DNA of 64,000 nucleotides from Terrisporobacter glycolicus ATCC 14880 = DSM 1288 (GTDB taxonomy: Bacteria; Bacillota; Clostridia; Peptostreptococcales; Peptostreptococcaceae): positions 310,001 through 374,000 of the forward strand of contig NZ_CP117523.1 in the NCBI RefSeq assembly GCF_036812735.1, written 5' to 3'. Positions 8,004-17,289 of the stretch are shown one piece after another. The position numbers were made by a program, and so were the translations under genes. Below the pieces are notes generated by a model, which had not been told where the DNA came from, searched no databases, and saw only the letters and a list, made by a program, of their open reading frames with translations. Within the stretch, counting starts at the first letter, position 1, and each line of letters opens with the position of its first letter.

Positions 8004-9782
8004 ATGGAGAGAAATGCGGTAGAAAACAAGTTTAAATGGACCATAGATGAAATGTATCTCAATGAAGGGGCTATAGAGAAAGATATACAAAAAGTAAATG
8101 AATTAATTGAGGAAGCCAAAAAATATAAAGGAACTTTAGCTGATAGTGAAGAGAATTTATACAATGCGTTAAACTTATCAGAACAAGCATCTAGAATACT
8201 TCAAAATTTATATGTGTATACTCATATGAAAAGTCATGAAGATACTAGAATAAATAAAAACCAAGGAAATGCCACTAAAACAGATATGTTATCTACAGAA
8301 TTATCAATGGCTACATCTTATATGGTACCAGAAATAATAGCAATGGATAATGAAAAGCTAGAAAACTATTTAAAAAGTGAAAAATTATCTCACTATAAAA
8401 AACATGTGGATGAAATATTAAGATTAAAACCACATACTCTAAATGAAAGGGAAGAGGAATTACTAGCAGCAGTATCTGACCTATCAGGTGTTCCAGAGAA
8501 TATATATGATATGTTATCTTTTGCTGATTTACAATTCCCAGAAATAGAAGATGAAAAGGGAGAAAAAGTTAGAGTAACTCATGCAAATTTTAGTTTATTC
8601 TTAAAAAGCAAAGACCAAAGAGTAAGAAAAGATGCATTTGATGCAATGTATTCTGTTTATGGTCAATACAAAAATACTTTTGCATCTACTTTGTACGGTG
8701 GAATAAAAAGTGAAATATTCTATGCTAAAACTAGAAAATACGAGTCAGCGTTACAAGGTTCACTATTCCAAGACGATGTTAGTGTAGAAGTTTATAACAA
8801 TTTAATATCTGCAGTACATGAAAATTTAGATTCCTTAAATAAATATACTGATCTTAAAAAGAAATTCTTAGGATTAGATAAAATAAATATGTATGATTTA
8901 TATGTGCCATTAACTGAAAACTTTGATATGGAAATACCTTATGAAAAAGCACAAGAAATTATATTAGAAGCCTTAAAACCTTTAGGTGAAGAATACTTAG
9001 AAAATGTGAAAACAGCATTTGCTGAAGGATGGATAGATGTATATGGAAATGAAGGGAAACAAGGAGGAGCTTACTCTTGGGGTAGCTACGACTCTAAATC
9101 ATATATACTACTTAGCTATAAAGATGATTTAAATTCGTTATTTACTTTAATACATGAAATGGGTCACTCAATGCATAGTTATTACTCAAAAAATAATCAA
9201 CCATACTTATATTCAGGATATAAAATATTCGTAGCAGAAGTGGCATCAACCTTAAATGAATTATTATTAATCAACTACTTATTAAAAAATGCAAAATCAA
9301 AAGAAGAAAGAGTATACCTATTAAACTACTATTTAGAACAATTTAGAACAACTGTATATAGACAAACAATGTTTGCTGAGTTTGAAAAAATATGTCATGC
9401 AAAAGTTGAAGGTGGAGAACCTTTAACATCAGAGGAATTCACAAATATTTATTATGATTTAAATAAACAATATTACGGTGAATCTTGTGAATTAAATGAA
9501 CAAATAGGATTAGAATGGGCTAGAATACCTCATTTCTTTAGTAATTTCTATGTATATAAATATGCGACAGGATTCTCTGCAGCCTCTGCCTTAAGTAAAC
9601 AAATACTTGAAGAAGGTGAAAATGCAGTAACAAGATACAAAGAATTCCTAAAGAGTGGTGGTTCAGACTTCCCACTAAACCAATTAAGAAAAGCTGGTGT
9701 AGACATGGAGAAAAAAGAATCTGTTGATAAGGCGTTACATCTGTTTAAAGACTTAGTAGACGAATTAGAAAAAGAATTATAA
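8004..9782 (+). CDS. pepF: Oligoendopeptidase F (M3 family)
   Basis: 592 residues, full length for the PepF branch of M3 zinc peptidases. The zinc motif HEMGH is at 384-388, within FTLIHEMGHSMHSYYS, and the third ligand Glu lies in AEVASTLNELLL. PepF cuts short peptides in the cytoplasm, here probably those arriving through peptide importers. ATG 8004 follows AAGGAG; a GTG at 7995 overlaps the ribosome site. A long hairpin terminator follows. Confidence 0.95.
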   Translation: MERNAVENKFKWTIDEMYLNEGAIEKDIQKVNELIEEAKKYKGTLADSEENLYNALNLSEQASRILQNLYVYTHMKSHEDTRINKNQGNATKTDMLSTELSMATSYMVPEIIAMDNEKLENYLKSEKLSHYKKHVDEILRLKPHTLNEREEELLAAVSDLSGVPENIYDMLSFADLQFPEIEDEKGEKVRVTHANFSLFLKSKDQRVRKDAFDAMYSVYGQYKNTFASTLYGGIKSEIFYAKTRKYESALQGSLFQDDVSVEVYNNLISAVHENLDSLNKYTDLKKKFLGLDKINMYDLYVPLTENFDMEIPYEKAQEIILEALKPLGEEYLENVKTAFAEGWIDVYGNEGKQGGAYSWGSYDSKSYILLSYKDDLNSLFTLIHEMGHSMHSYYSKNNQPYLYSGYKIFVAEVASTLNELLLINYLLKNAKSKEERVYLLNYYLEQFRTTVYRQTMFAEFEKICHAKVEGGEPLTSEEFTNIYYDLNKQYYGESCELNEQIGLEWARIPHFFSNFYVYKYATGFSAASALSKQILEEGENAVTRYKEFLKSGGSDFPLNQLRKAGVDMEKKESVDKALHLFKDLVDELEKEL

Positions 9783-9786
9783 TATT

Positions 9787-9841
9787 AATAAATAAGGAGC
9801 TATTTTTATTAAGTATATGTATAAATAGCTCCTTATTTATT
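9787..9841 (+). terminator. Long hairpin after pepF
   Basis: A perfect 19-bp stem (9787-9805 with 9823-9841) encloses a 17-nt AT-rich loop. There is no clean T-run after it, so it may stabilise the mRNA end as well as terminate. Confidence 0.7.
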
Positions 9842-9876
9842 GAAATAGATTTAAAATGAAAATATTGGGGGATTTT

Positions 9877-10980
9877 ATGAAAAGCAAATTAATTAAAGTG
9901 TTGCCTTATATAATAGGAGCACTAGTTGGTCTGGCATTAGGACTGAATGGATTTTATGTAGAGATAAAAGATGTGATGATAGGAGCAGTGTCTATAGTCT
10001 CGGTAGGAATAGTAGAGCTATTGTTTTTTGCGACGGTTCACGAGTTAAGCCATGGATTTATAGCAGAAAAAAATGGACTTAACTTTACTGTACTGTATGT
10101 AGGTCCTTTTGCATTTAAAAGAGAAAATAAAAAATTTAAAAGAATGAAGGGGATTACGAAGCAGTTAATGTATATAGGAAGGGCTCAAATTGATAATTTT
10201 GAGATTTTGAATGAAGATGATATTGAAAAAGCAAAAAAAGCATGGATAAAAGCACTTCAAGCGGGACCATTAAGTGATTTAATTTTAAGTATTATAGCCA
10301 TAGTTTTAGGGTTAATATTTAGATCATATATTTTGGTTATTGCAACTATTATAGTAGATATGTGTATGTGTTTGCCCAGCTATATTATGGGAGATGGACA
10401 ACATACTAAATTAATGAAATCAGATAAAATATTTACTCATGTAATCTTATATACATATAGTATTATAGGTAATACACTTGTTTCTGAAGAGTCCAGGCTA
10501 TTTCTTTTAGAAAAAATTGAGAAAGATATAGTTGAAAATAAAGTTGATAAAAGTAACTTAATTTCTTTATCATTAAGTGCCCATTCAATATATGTGAATG
10601 CTATATGTAATAATCGACAAGACTTACCAGAAAATATAAATAAAATAGTTGAAATGACAAAGAAAAATAAAGATATATTTTATAAGAAAGAAATAGAATC
10701 ATCCTATTATAGAAATGTTATTAACACTTCCATATTGTATGAAGTATTAATTGAAGATAATAAAGAAAAAGCTTTAGACCTTTATAAATGTGTAAAAAAT
10801 GAAAAACACAATATGCCAGGAGAAAAGCTTGATTTTTATAGAGTTGAGCATGTTTTAGGAATTGCAAATAGAAAAAGTGAAATTTTAAATGAAAACTTAA
10901 TGAATCCTGTATTAAAAGGATGTGAAGGTATAGATGCAATAGAAAGAAAAATAAACGATTTAATATTAGCAAAAATTTAA
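9877..10980 (+). CDS. M50-like membrane metalloprotease with C-terminal helical domain
   Basis: 367 residues. HELSH at 55-59 lies in a membrane helix, as in site-2 proteases. A later GPLSDLI and GDGQH (172-176) take the place of the second S2P motif, with Asp173 as the likely third zinc ligand. Four or so hydrophobic helices span residues 1-165; residues 190-367 are soluble and mainly helical, with no domain I recognise. Such enzymes cut membrane-bound anti-sigma factors, signal peptides or peptide pheromones. GGGGGAT places the start at ATG 9877. It lies just upstream of pstS but is separated from it by a PhoP-type promoter. The substrate is unknown. Confidence 0.65.
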   Translation: MKSKLIKVLPYIIGALVGLALGLNGFYVEIKDVMIGAVSIVSVGIVELLFFATVHELSHGFIAEKNGLNFTVLYVGPFAFKRENKKFKRMKGITKQLMYIGRAQIDNFEILNEDDIEKAKKAWIKALQAGPLSDLILSIIAIVLGLIFRSYILVIATIIVDMCMCLPSYIMGDGQHTKLMKSDKIFTHVILYTYSIIGNTLVSEESRLFLLEKIEKDIVENKVDKSNLISLSLSAHSIYVNAICNNRQDLPENINKIVEMTKKNKDIFYKKEIESSYYRNVINTSILYEVLIEDNKEKALDLYKCVKNEKHNMPGEKLDFYRVEHVLGIANRKSEILNENLMNPVLKGCEGIDAIERKINDLILAKI

Positions 10981-10992
10981 TGCTTTGTATAC

Positions 10993-11066
10993 TTAATACG
11001 GATTTAACAAACTTTACATCTCTTTAATGTATACTTAATACTCTCTTAACACTCTAACTGTATTAT
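10993..11066 (+). promoter_or_regulatory. PhoP-box array and -10 element of pstS
   Basis: TTAA(C/T)A-type hexamers recur every 10-11 bp: TTAATA 10993, TTAACA 11004, TTTACA 11013, TTAATG 11024, TTAATA 11035 and TTAACA 11046. A -10-like TATTAT follows at 11061. The helical spacing next to a -10 with no good -35 is the arrangement of PhoP-activated promoters in Firmicutes. This predicts induction at low phosphate. Confidence 0.8.
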
Positions 11067-11149
11067 TAAATTGTAAGGTAAATCAAATCGAGGAAATAAA
11101 AAACAAGTAATAATAAAAAAGTTTTGGTATTTGGAAGGAGATTATTAAG

Positions 11150-11980
11150 ATGTTTAAGAAGAAAATAATGGCATTATTATGTGGGGCAGTAATGGTAAGT
11201 GGACTTGTAGTAGGGTGTGGTTCAGGAAATTCTTCAGAAGGAGATGCAGCTAAAATAACTATATCAGGATCAACTTCAGTAGGACCAACAATGGAGGTTT
11301 TAGCAGAAGCATATCAAAAAGATAATGATGTAAAAATAGAAGTGCAACAAGTTGGATCATCAGCAGGTATAAAAAATACAATAGAAGGAACTTCTAACTT
11401 AGGAATGTCTTCAAGGGATTTAAAAGATGAAGAAGCGCAAAGTGTAGAAGGAACTCAAATAGCAATAGATGGTATAGCAGTTGTAACAAATAAAAATAAT
11501 AAAGTTCAAGATTTAACAGTTGAGCAAGTTAAAGATATATTTACAGGAAAAATAACTAACTGGAAAGAGGTTGGTGGATCAGATGCACAAATAGTTGTAG
11601 TATCAAGAGAAGAAGGTTCTGGAACTAGAGATGGATTCCAAGATATACTAGGATTTGAATCAGAAGAATTAACTAAAGATGCTCAAATATCTGATGGTTC
11701 TGGAAATGTTAAATCAACAGTTGAAGGAAATGAAAATGCTATAGCTTACATATCTTTTGGATATGTTAAAGATGGTATCAAGTCAGTTAAAGTTGACGGT
11801 ATAGAAGCTAATGATGACAATGTTGTATCTGGAAAATATCCAATATCAAGACCTTTCTTAGTAGTAAATAAAAAAGATGCTATGAGTGATGAAGCTAAAT
11901 CATTTGTTGACTTCATAATGAGTGATAAAGGACAAAATATAGTAGCTGAAGAAGGATTCATAAAAGCACCAACAAAATAA
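11150..11980 (+). CDS. pstS: Phosphate-binding lipoprotein PstS
   Basis: 276 residues. A lipoprotein signal ends in VVGCGSG, giving Cys23 or so as the lipidated residue. The mature part has the PstS phosphate-loop signatures (ISGSTSVGP near the N-terminus and SREEGSGTRDGF in the middle). It captures phosphate at the cell surface for PstCAB. GGAAGGAG precedes the ATG. A strong terminator follows, and pstCAB-phoU lies 2.7 kb further on behind its own promoter, so surplus PstS can be made independently. Confidence 0.95.
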   Translation: MFKKKIMALLCGAVMVSGLVVGCGSGNSSEGDAAKITISGSTSVGPTMEVLAEAYQKDNDVKIEVQQVGSSAGIKNTIEGTSNLGMSSRDLKDEEAQSVEGTQIAIDGIAVVTNKNNKVQDLTVEQVKDIFTGKITNWKEVGGSDAQIVVVSREEGSGTRDGFQDILGFESEELTKDAQISDGSGNVKSTVEGNENAIAYISFGYVKDGIKSVKVDGIEANDDNVVSGKYPISRPFLVVNKKDAMSDEAKSFVDFIMSDKGQNIVAEEGFIKAPTK

Positions 11981-12026
11981 GCAAGATTCTATAATTGATT
12001 ATTATATTTAAATAAACCTTAAGTTA

Positions 12027-12059
12027 CAAAAAGCCTAACGGATTCCGTTAGGCTTTTTG
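12027..12059 (+). terminator. Terminator of pstS
   Basis: AAAAGCCTAACGGA and TCCGTTAGGCTTTT form a near-perfect stem ending in a T-run. Confidence 0.92.
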
Positions 12060-12132
12060 CTTTTATGAATATGGAGATAAATGTAGGAGGTATTTCCATA
12101 TAAATACAAATGTTTTAATATACAAAAAACTA

Positions 12133-12160
12133 TTTACAAAAAAACTAGATATGGTACAAT
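12133..12160 (+). promoter_or_regulatory. Promoter of the pbuX-xpt operon
   Basis: TTTACA at 12133-12138 and TACAAT at 12155-12160 are separated by 16 bp. Transcription would start about 10 nt before the purine aptamer. Confidence 0.8.
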
Positions 12161-12175
12161 AAGATAAAATTAAAT

Positions 12176-12339
12176 GACTCGTATATTTGACGGTAATATG
12201 GTCCGTAAGTTTCTACCTGCTAACCCTAAATTAGTGGACTACGAGGTATAGTTTAAAGAAAATATAAATATAAATTAGTCAAAATTAATTTATATTTGTT
12301 TTAGGATAAACACCTCGATATTTATATCGAGGTGTTTTT
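12176..12339 (+). promoter_or_regulatory. Guanine-class purine riboswitch with terminator
   Basis: The aptamer (12176-12248) shows P1 CTCGTA/TACGAG (12178-12183 and 12240-12245) and the conserved core GGTAATATGG, CCGTAAGTTTCTACC and GGACTACGAG. The residue that selects the ligand is C in GACTACG, indicating guanine or hypoxanthine rather than adenine. A weaker 12-bp hairpin covers about 12266-12297. The terminator ACACCTCGATAT/ATATCGAGGTGT plus T-run lies at about 12309-12339; its CCTCG can pair with the 3' side of P1. Guanine binding should therefore stop transcription of pbuX-xpt. Confidence 0.92.
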
Positions 12340-12403
12340 AGTTCTTATAAAACTATCAGAAACTGAGTCATACACACAAAATAAAATTACGGGAGATAGT
12401 GTT

Positions 12404-13750
12404 ATGAGTTCATCAAACATAAAACAGTTAAACAATTTAAAGTATGGTGTTGAAGATAATCCCAGTTTGGCTACGAAAATTCTTCTTGGACTTCAACATA
12501 TATTTGCAGCATTTGGAGGAGTTATAGTTGTTCCCTTAGTAATATCTAGTGCATTAGGATTTGATGCTAATACGTCAACTGCTGTAATTAGTGCATCAAT
12601 ATTAGCAGCAGGTATAGCAACAATAATTCAAGCAAAAGGAGTAGGCAGGATAGGATCTAAAGTTGCATGCATCATGGGAACAGATTTTACATTTGTATCA
12701 CCAGCCATATCAGTAGGTTCTGTATTAGGATTACCAGGAATAATAGGAGCAACAATTTTAGGCGCATTTTTTGAAATTATATTAAGTTATTTTATAAAGC
12801 CTTTGATGAAGTTATTCCCACCAATAGTAACTGGTACAGTAGTTTGTTTAATAGGACTTACGCTACTACCAGTATCAATGGACTGGGCTGCCGGAGGAGT
12901 CGGGGCAGCTGATTATGGTAGTTTAATAAATGTATCAATAGCAATGCTTGTTATGATAATTACTTTACTTTTAAATAGGTATGGAAAAGGAATGTTAAGT
13001 AGTGCATCTATACTTATAGGAATGGTAGTAGGATATATAATTTGTATCCCTCTAGGAAAGGTTGATTTTTCATCAGTAACACAAGCAAACTTTGTAGCAA
13101 TACCACAAATATTCCAATATGGAGTAACTTTTGATTTAAAAGCTTTAATAGCATTTTTACCAGCATATTTTGTTACTACAATAGAAACAGTAGGTTGTTT
13201 AAAAGCTATAGGAGAAGTATCAGATGTAGATATGGATGACAAAAGGGTAGGATCAGGAGTATTAGCTGATGGTGTTGGAAGCATAATTGGTGGAGCTGTG
13301 GGAGCATTCCCAAATACATCTTTTAGCCAAAATGTAGGATTAATACCATTAACAAAAGTAGCGAGTAAACATGTGGCAATAATGGCAGGTATATTATTAG
13401 TTATACTTGGTTTATTCCCTCAATTTGCAGCTTTAATAAATGGAATACCGCAACCAGTTCTTGGAGGTGTTGGAATAGTAATGTTTGGAACTGTTGCAGC
13501 AGCAGGAATAAAGACACTAAGTAGAGTAGAAATAAATGATAGAAATTTATTAATAATAGCAACTTCTATAGGTCTTGGACTAGGGGTTACTTTCAGACCA
13601 GACTTTATATCACAATTGCCAGAAGGATTACAAATGATATTTTCTTCAGGAATATCAACTGGTACAATAGTTGCTTTACTTTTAAATATAATACTTACAG
13701 AAGATAAAAAAGAAAAAAATAATAAAAAATTAGATAGAGAGGCAATATAA
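12404..13750 (+). CDS. pbuX: Xanthine/purine permease (NCS2 family)
   Basis: 448 residues with about 12-14 membrane helices. NCS2 signatures include [11 protein letters not shown] near the N-terminus, [10 protein letters not shown] and [15 protein letters not shown], the last covering the family's substrate-binding helix. It imports xanthine or related purines. ATG 12404 follows GGGAGA; a GTG at 12332 lies in the riboswitch terminator and is rejected. It heads the pbuX-xpt operon, the reverse of the B. subtilis order. Confidence 0.92.
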   Translation: MSSSNIKQLNNLKYGVEDNPSLATKILLGLQHIFAAFGGVIVVPLVISSALGFDANTSTAVISASILAAGIATIIQAKGVGRIGSKVACIMGTDFTFVSPAISVGSVLGLPGIIGATILGAFFEIILSYFIKPLMKLFPPIVTGTVVCLIGLTLLPVSMDWAAGGVGAADYGSLINVSIAMLVMIITLLLNRYGKGMLSSASILIGMVVGYIICIPLGKVDFSSVTQANFVAIPQIFQYGVTFDLKALIAFLPAYFVTTIETVGCLKAIGEVSDVDMDDKRVGSGVLADGVGSIIGGAVGAFPNTSFSQNVGLIPLTKVASKHVAIMAGILLVILGLFPQFAALINGIPQPVLGGVGIVMFGTVAAAGIKTLSRVEINDRNLLIIATSIGLGLGVTFRPDFISQLPEGLQMIFSSGISTGTIVALLLNIILTEDKKEKNNKKLDREAI

Positions 13751-13751
13751 A

Positions 13752-14324
13752 ATGAAAGAATTAAAAGATAGAATATTAAAAGACGGAAGAGCATTAAATG
13801 AAACGGTTCTTAAAGTAGATTCATTTTTAAATCATCAAGTAGATGCAAAATTAATGTATGAAATGGGAACTTATTTCAAAGAATATTTCAAAAATCATGG
13901 AATAACAAGAATACTTACAATAGAAAGTTCAGGAATAGCACCAACTGCTATGACAGCTCTTCAAATGGAACTACCAATGGTAACTTTAAAAAAACAACAA
14001 TCTAAAATACTAAATGGAGAAGTTTATCAAACAACAGTACACTCATTTACAAAAGCTATGAACTACGAATTAACTTTATCTAAAAATTACATTAATGATG
14101 ATGATAAAGTTCTTATAATAGATGATTTCTTAGCAAATGGAGAGGCAGCTCTAGGAGCAGCTAGATTAGTAGAAGAAGCTGGAGCAACTGTTGCTGGAAT
14201 AGGAATTGTTATAGAAAAATCTTTCCAAGTTGGAAGAGGAAAGTTAGAATCAAAAGGATATGATGTTTATTCATTGGCTAGAGTAGCTAAACTAGGAAAA
14301 GACTTAATTGAGTTTTTAGATTAA
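13752..14324 (+). CDS. xpt: Xanthine phosphoribosyltransferase
   Basis: 190 residues, the usual length for Xpt. The PRPP-binding motif [14 protein letters not shown] lies near residues 120-133, and the N-terminal part has the Xpt pattern ([20 protein letters not shown] in part). It converts xanthine and PRPP to XMP, trapping xanthine brought in by PbuX. The ATG comes one base after the pbuX stop, with GAGAGG inside the end of pbuX, so translation is likely coupled. Confidence 0.95.
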   Translation: MKELKDRILKDGRALNETVLKVDSFLNHQVDAKLMYEMGTYFKEYFKNHGITRILTIESSGIAPTAMTALQMELPMVTLKKQQSKILNGEVYQTTVHSFTKAMNYELTLSKNYINDDDKVLIIDDFLANGEAALGAARLVEEAGATVAGIGIVIEKSFQVGRGKLESKGYDVYSLARVAKLGKDLIEFLD

Positions 14325-14393
14325 TAACAAAAAACTACAAGTTATAAATAATTTACTTTAAGAATTACTACTTAACATATGTTGTTTTCTTTT

Positions 14394-14436
14394 AGGAGAA
14401 ATAATACAAATTTTGTATTATTTCTCCTTTTTTATT
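14394..14436 (+). terminator. Terminator of pbuX-xpt
   Basis: AGGAGAAATAATACAAA pairs with the complementary TTTGTATTATTTCTCCT and ends in a T-run. Confidence 0.9.
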
Positions 14437-14523
14437 TATCATCCACTTTTGCTAATTAAAAAGTAATAAACAAGTAGATTTTCAAGCGAGGAAGTTGACT
14501 GAAGTGGTATCAAAATGATTCTC

Positions 14524-14602
14524 CAGCACGTTGCTCAAAGGCATATCGTTGTCGACATGAAGTGTAGCGCCCACACAGTGGCTTAAGCGAAGCGAATTTT
14601 AC
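14524..14602 (-). repeat. Diverged copy B of the dispersed intergenic repeat
   Basis: ATATCGTTGTCGACATGA in this stretch matches ATCTCGTTGGCGACATGA of copy A (before valS) at 16 of 18 positions. Both end in GCGAATTTTA, but here about 25 extra bases separate the two blocks. The 44-bp core is otherwise poorly kept. The rest of the 14437-14608 gap holds no gene I can support. The repeat ends just before the PhoP boxes of pstC. Confidence 0.6.
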
Positions 14603-14608
14603 ATAGAC

Positions 14609-14651
14609 TTAACCTAAATCTAATATATATTTAACCTTTAAAATGTATCAT
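14609..14651 (+). promoter_or_regulatory. PhoP boxes and -10 element of pstCAB-phoU
   Basis: TTAACC (14609), CTAATA (14620) and TTAACC (14631) are spaced exactly 11 bp apart, with TATCAT at 14646 as a likely -10. This resembles the pstS promoter and gives pstCAB-phoU its own phosphate control. Confidence 0.72.
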
Positions 14652-14710
14652 TGAATTGTAGAAATACAAAGTACATTTAAATAAATTGAAAGAATGAAGG
14701 GGGAAATGTT

Positions 14711-15640
14711 TTGATTAATCAACAGATTACAGGAAAAAATCAAATCGTCACCAAAGATAAAAATAAAAAGAACAATAATAGAAAATATTTAATAGAGAAT
14801 ATATCAAGTAAAGTATTTATGATAAGTGCATCAATATCGGTAATAAGTTTATTATTGATTATAGGATTCGTATTTTATAAAGGTTTAACGCCATTTTTAT
14901 TTAAAGGATATTCATTTGTAGACTTTCTAACGGGAACAGATTGGTTACCAAATTCAAATAAATTTGGTGTGGCTCCAATGATAGTAGCATCTATAGTAGC
15001 TACTATAGGATCTTTAATAATAGGAGTTCCTATAGGAATATTTACAGCAGCATTTTTAGCTGAGATAGCGCCAAAGCCTGTACAAAAAATTGTGTCACCA
15101 GCAGTAGAATTACTTGCAGGAATACCGTCAGTATTATATGGGCTATTTGGATTAGCGTTTATAGTACCAAATATTCAAAAACTATTAAATTTACCAAAAG
15201 GACAAAGTTTATTAGCTGTAATATTAGTGTTAGCGATAATGATGTTGCCAACAATAATATCAGTTTCACAAACTGCAATAAAGGCAGTACCAAAAGCTTA
15301 TAAAGAAGGATCATTTGCACTTGGAGCATCAAAAATAGAAACTATTTTTAAGGTTGTTTTACCAGCAGCAAAATCAGGAATACTTGCGGCGGTAGTACTA
15401 GGAATAGGTAGAGCTATAGGGGAAACAATGGCAGTAATATTAGTTGCAGGAAATTCGCCTGTTATACCTACCTCTATTGTAGACAGTGTAAGACCTTTAA
15501 CTACAAACATAGCTCTTGAAATGGGATATGCATACGGAACGCATCAAGAAATGCTATTTGCTACAGGTGTTGTATTATTCATGTTTATCTTAATACTTAA
15601 TCTAGTATTAAGAAAACTTACTAGTAAGGGAGATCAGTAA
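14711..15640 (+). CDS. pstC: Phosphate ABC transporter permease PstC
   Basis: 309 residues, about six membrane helices. The N-terminal 30 residues are hydrophilic and Lys/Asn-rich. The permease EAA-like loop (AYKEGSFALGASKIETIFKVVLP in overlapping pieces) is clear, as are ELLAGIPSVLYGLFGLAFIV and GRAIGETMAVILVAGN. With PstA it forms the membrane channel for phosphate. The start is TTG 14711 after AAGGGGG; the nearby ATG 14706 runs straight into a stop. Confidence 0.92.
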   Translation: MINQQITGKNQIVTKDKNKKNNNRKYLIENISSKVFMISASISVISLLLIIGFVFYKGLTPFLFKGYSFVDFLTGTDWLPNSNKFGVAPMIVASIVATIGSLIIGVPIGIFTAAFLAEIAPKPVQKIVSPAVELLAGIPSVLYGLFGLAFIVPNIQKLLNLPKGQSLLAVILVLAIMMLPTIISVSQTAIKAVPKAYKEGSFALGASKIETIFKVVLPAAKSGILAAVVLGIGRAIGETMAVILVAGNSPVIPTSIVDSVRPLTTNIALEMGYAYGTHQEMLFATGVVLFMFILILNLVLRKLTSKGDQ

Positions 15641-15641
15641 G

Positions 15642-16466
15642 ATGAGAAAAATTAAAGATAATTTTTTAAGCTTCCTATTATACCTATCATCATTTGTAAC
15701 AGTTGGGATTTTAGTACTAATAGTAGGATTTATATTTGTTAACGGAATTAAAGGAATTAACTTAAGCTATATATTTAGTGATTATTCGGCATCAGGAGAT
15801 GGTGGAATTTTACCAATGATAATAAGTACTGTGTATATGGTAGTAATCGCCATAGCTATAGCCACTCCAATAGGTATTTTATCAGCAATATATCTTAATG
15901 AATATGCTAAAAAAGGCAAGGTAGTAGAAATAATAAGATTTGCTACAGAATGTTTAGCAGGAATACCTTCAATAATATATGGTTTATTCGGGGGGATATT
16001 CTTTGTTGTAACATTAAAAATGCAATACTCAATAATAGCAGGGGCTTTAACAGTAGCAATAATAATACTTCCTGTAATAATAAGAACAACAGAAGAAGCT
16101 TTAAAAACAGTGCCAAATGAATTTAGAGAAGGATCATTGGCAATGGGAGCTACAAAGTTCCAAACTTTATATAAAGTTATAATACCAAGTGCACTTCCAG
16201 GAATATTATCAGGAGTTATATTATCAATAGGACGTGTAATTGGTGAATCAGCAGCTATATTATTAACAGCAGGAACAGTTGCTAGTATGCCAACAAGCAT
16301 ATTTGACAGTGCGAGAACATTAACTGTTCACTCATATCTTTTAACAAAAGAAATGGGGGATATAAGTGGAGCAGCTAGTGTCGGAGTAGTATTAATCGTA
16401 ATAGTCTTAATTTTAAATACAAGTACTAAGCTAATTGCTAAAAAGTTAAGTAAGGGTAATATATAG
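15642..16466 (+). CDS. pstA: Phosphate ABC transporter permease PstA
   Basis: 274 residues, six membrane helices. It shares the PstC/PstA pattern: [19 protein letters not shown], then [20 protein letters not shown] as the ATPase-contacting loop, and [15 protein letters not shown]. It is the second membrane subunit of the phosphate importer. It begins one base after the pstC stop, so the two are probably coupled in translation. Confidence 0.93.
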   Translation: MRKIKDNFLSFLLYLSSFVTVGILVLIVGFIFVNGIKGINLSYIFSDYSASGDGGILPMIISTVYMVVIAIAIATPIGILSAIYLNEYAKKGKVVEIIRFATECLAGIPSIIYGLFGGIFFVVTLKMQYSIIAGALTVAIIILPVIIRTTEEALKTVPNEFREGSLAMGATKFQTLYKVIIPSALPGILSGVILSIGRVIGESAAILLTAGTVASMPTSIFDSARTLTVHSYLLTKEMGDISGAASVGVVLIVIVLILNTSTKLIAKKLSKGNI

Positions 16467-16494
16467 TTGGCATGATATAAAAGGAGATAGTGAG

Positions 16495-17259
16495 ATGAGT
16501 ATGAATGATTCAAATAAATTAAGTGTTAAAGATTTAGATTTATTTTACGGAGAAAAACAAGCTTTAAATAAAATAAATATGGACATAAAACCCAATAAAG
16601 TTACTGCTTTAATAGGGCCATCAGGATGTGGAAAATCAACTTTTTTAAGAACTTTAAATAGAATGAATGACTTAATAGAAGATGTTAAAATAAAAGGCAT
16701 AGTAAAAGTTGATGGTGATGATATTTATAAAAATAATGATGTAATAAAACTAAGAACAAAAATAGGTATGGTATTCCAAAAACCAAACTTATTCCCCATG
16801 AGTATATATGATAACGTAGCTTATGGTCCTAGAGTGCATGGAATAAAAGATAAAAAAACTTTAGATAAAATAGTAGAAGAAAGTTTAAAAGGAGCAGCTA
16901 TTTGGGATGAAGTAAAAGATAGATTAAAATCACCAGCCCTTGGTTTATCAGGAGGACAACAACAAAGAGTGTGCATAGCAAGAACTATAGCAATGAAACC
17001 AGATGTAATATTAATGGATGAACCAACTTCAGCTCTAGATCCTATATCTACAGCAAAAGTTGAAGAATTAATCTTTGAATTAAAGAAGGATTATACTATT
17101 GTAATAGTTACTCATAATATGCAACAAGCAGCTCGTATATCAGATGAAACAGGATTCTTTTTAAATGGTGAACTAATAGAGTATAATAATACTAAAGACA
17201 TATTCACTATACCATCTGATAAGAGAACAGAGGATTATATTACAGGAAGATTTGGTTAA
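16495..17259 (+). CDS. pstB: Phosphate ABC transporter ATPase PstB
   Basis: 254 residues. Walker A is GPSGCGKST, the ABC signature LSGGQQQR, Walker [14 protein letters not shown] and the switch His in IVTHNM. Length and the [13 protein letters not shown] stretch are typical of PstB. It powers phosphate uptake through PstCA. The ATG follows AAAGGAG and comes 28 bp after pstA. Confidence 0.95.
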   Translation: MSMNDSNKLSVKDLDLFYGEKQALNKINMDIKPNKVTALIGPSGCGKSTFLRTLNRMNDLIEDVKIKGIVKVDGDDIYKNNDVIKLRTKIGMVFQKPNLFPMSIYDNVAYGPRVHGIKDKKTLDKIVEESLKGAAIWDEVKDRLKSPALGLSGGQQQRVCIARTIAMKPDVILMDEPTSALDPISTAKVEELIFELKKDYTIVIVTHNMQQAARISDETGFFLNGELIEYNNTKDIFTIPSDKRTEDYITGRFG

Positions 17260-17289
17260 GATTAATTATTTAAGAAAGAGGGGCGAATA

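Noticed and set aside
12913-13284. 123-residue minus-strand frame inside pbuX
   Set aside because: It is an antisense shadow of a conserved permease.
15782-16300. 172-residue minus-strand open frame inside pstA
   Set aside because: It is the mirror of a conserved permease gene. Its Ile/Pro-rich composition results from the opposite strand, and no ribosome site precedes it.
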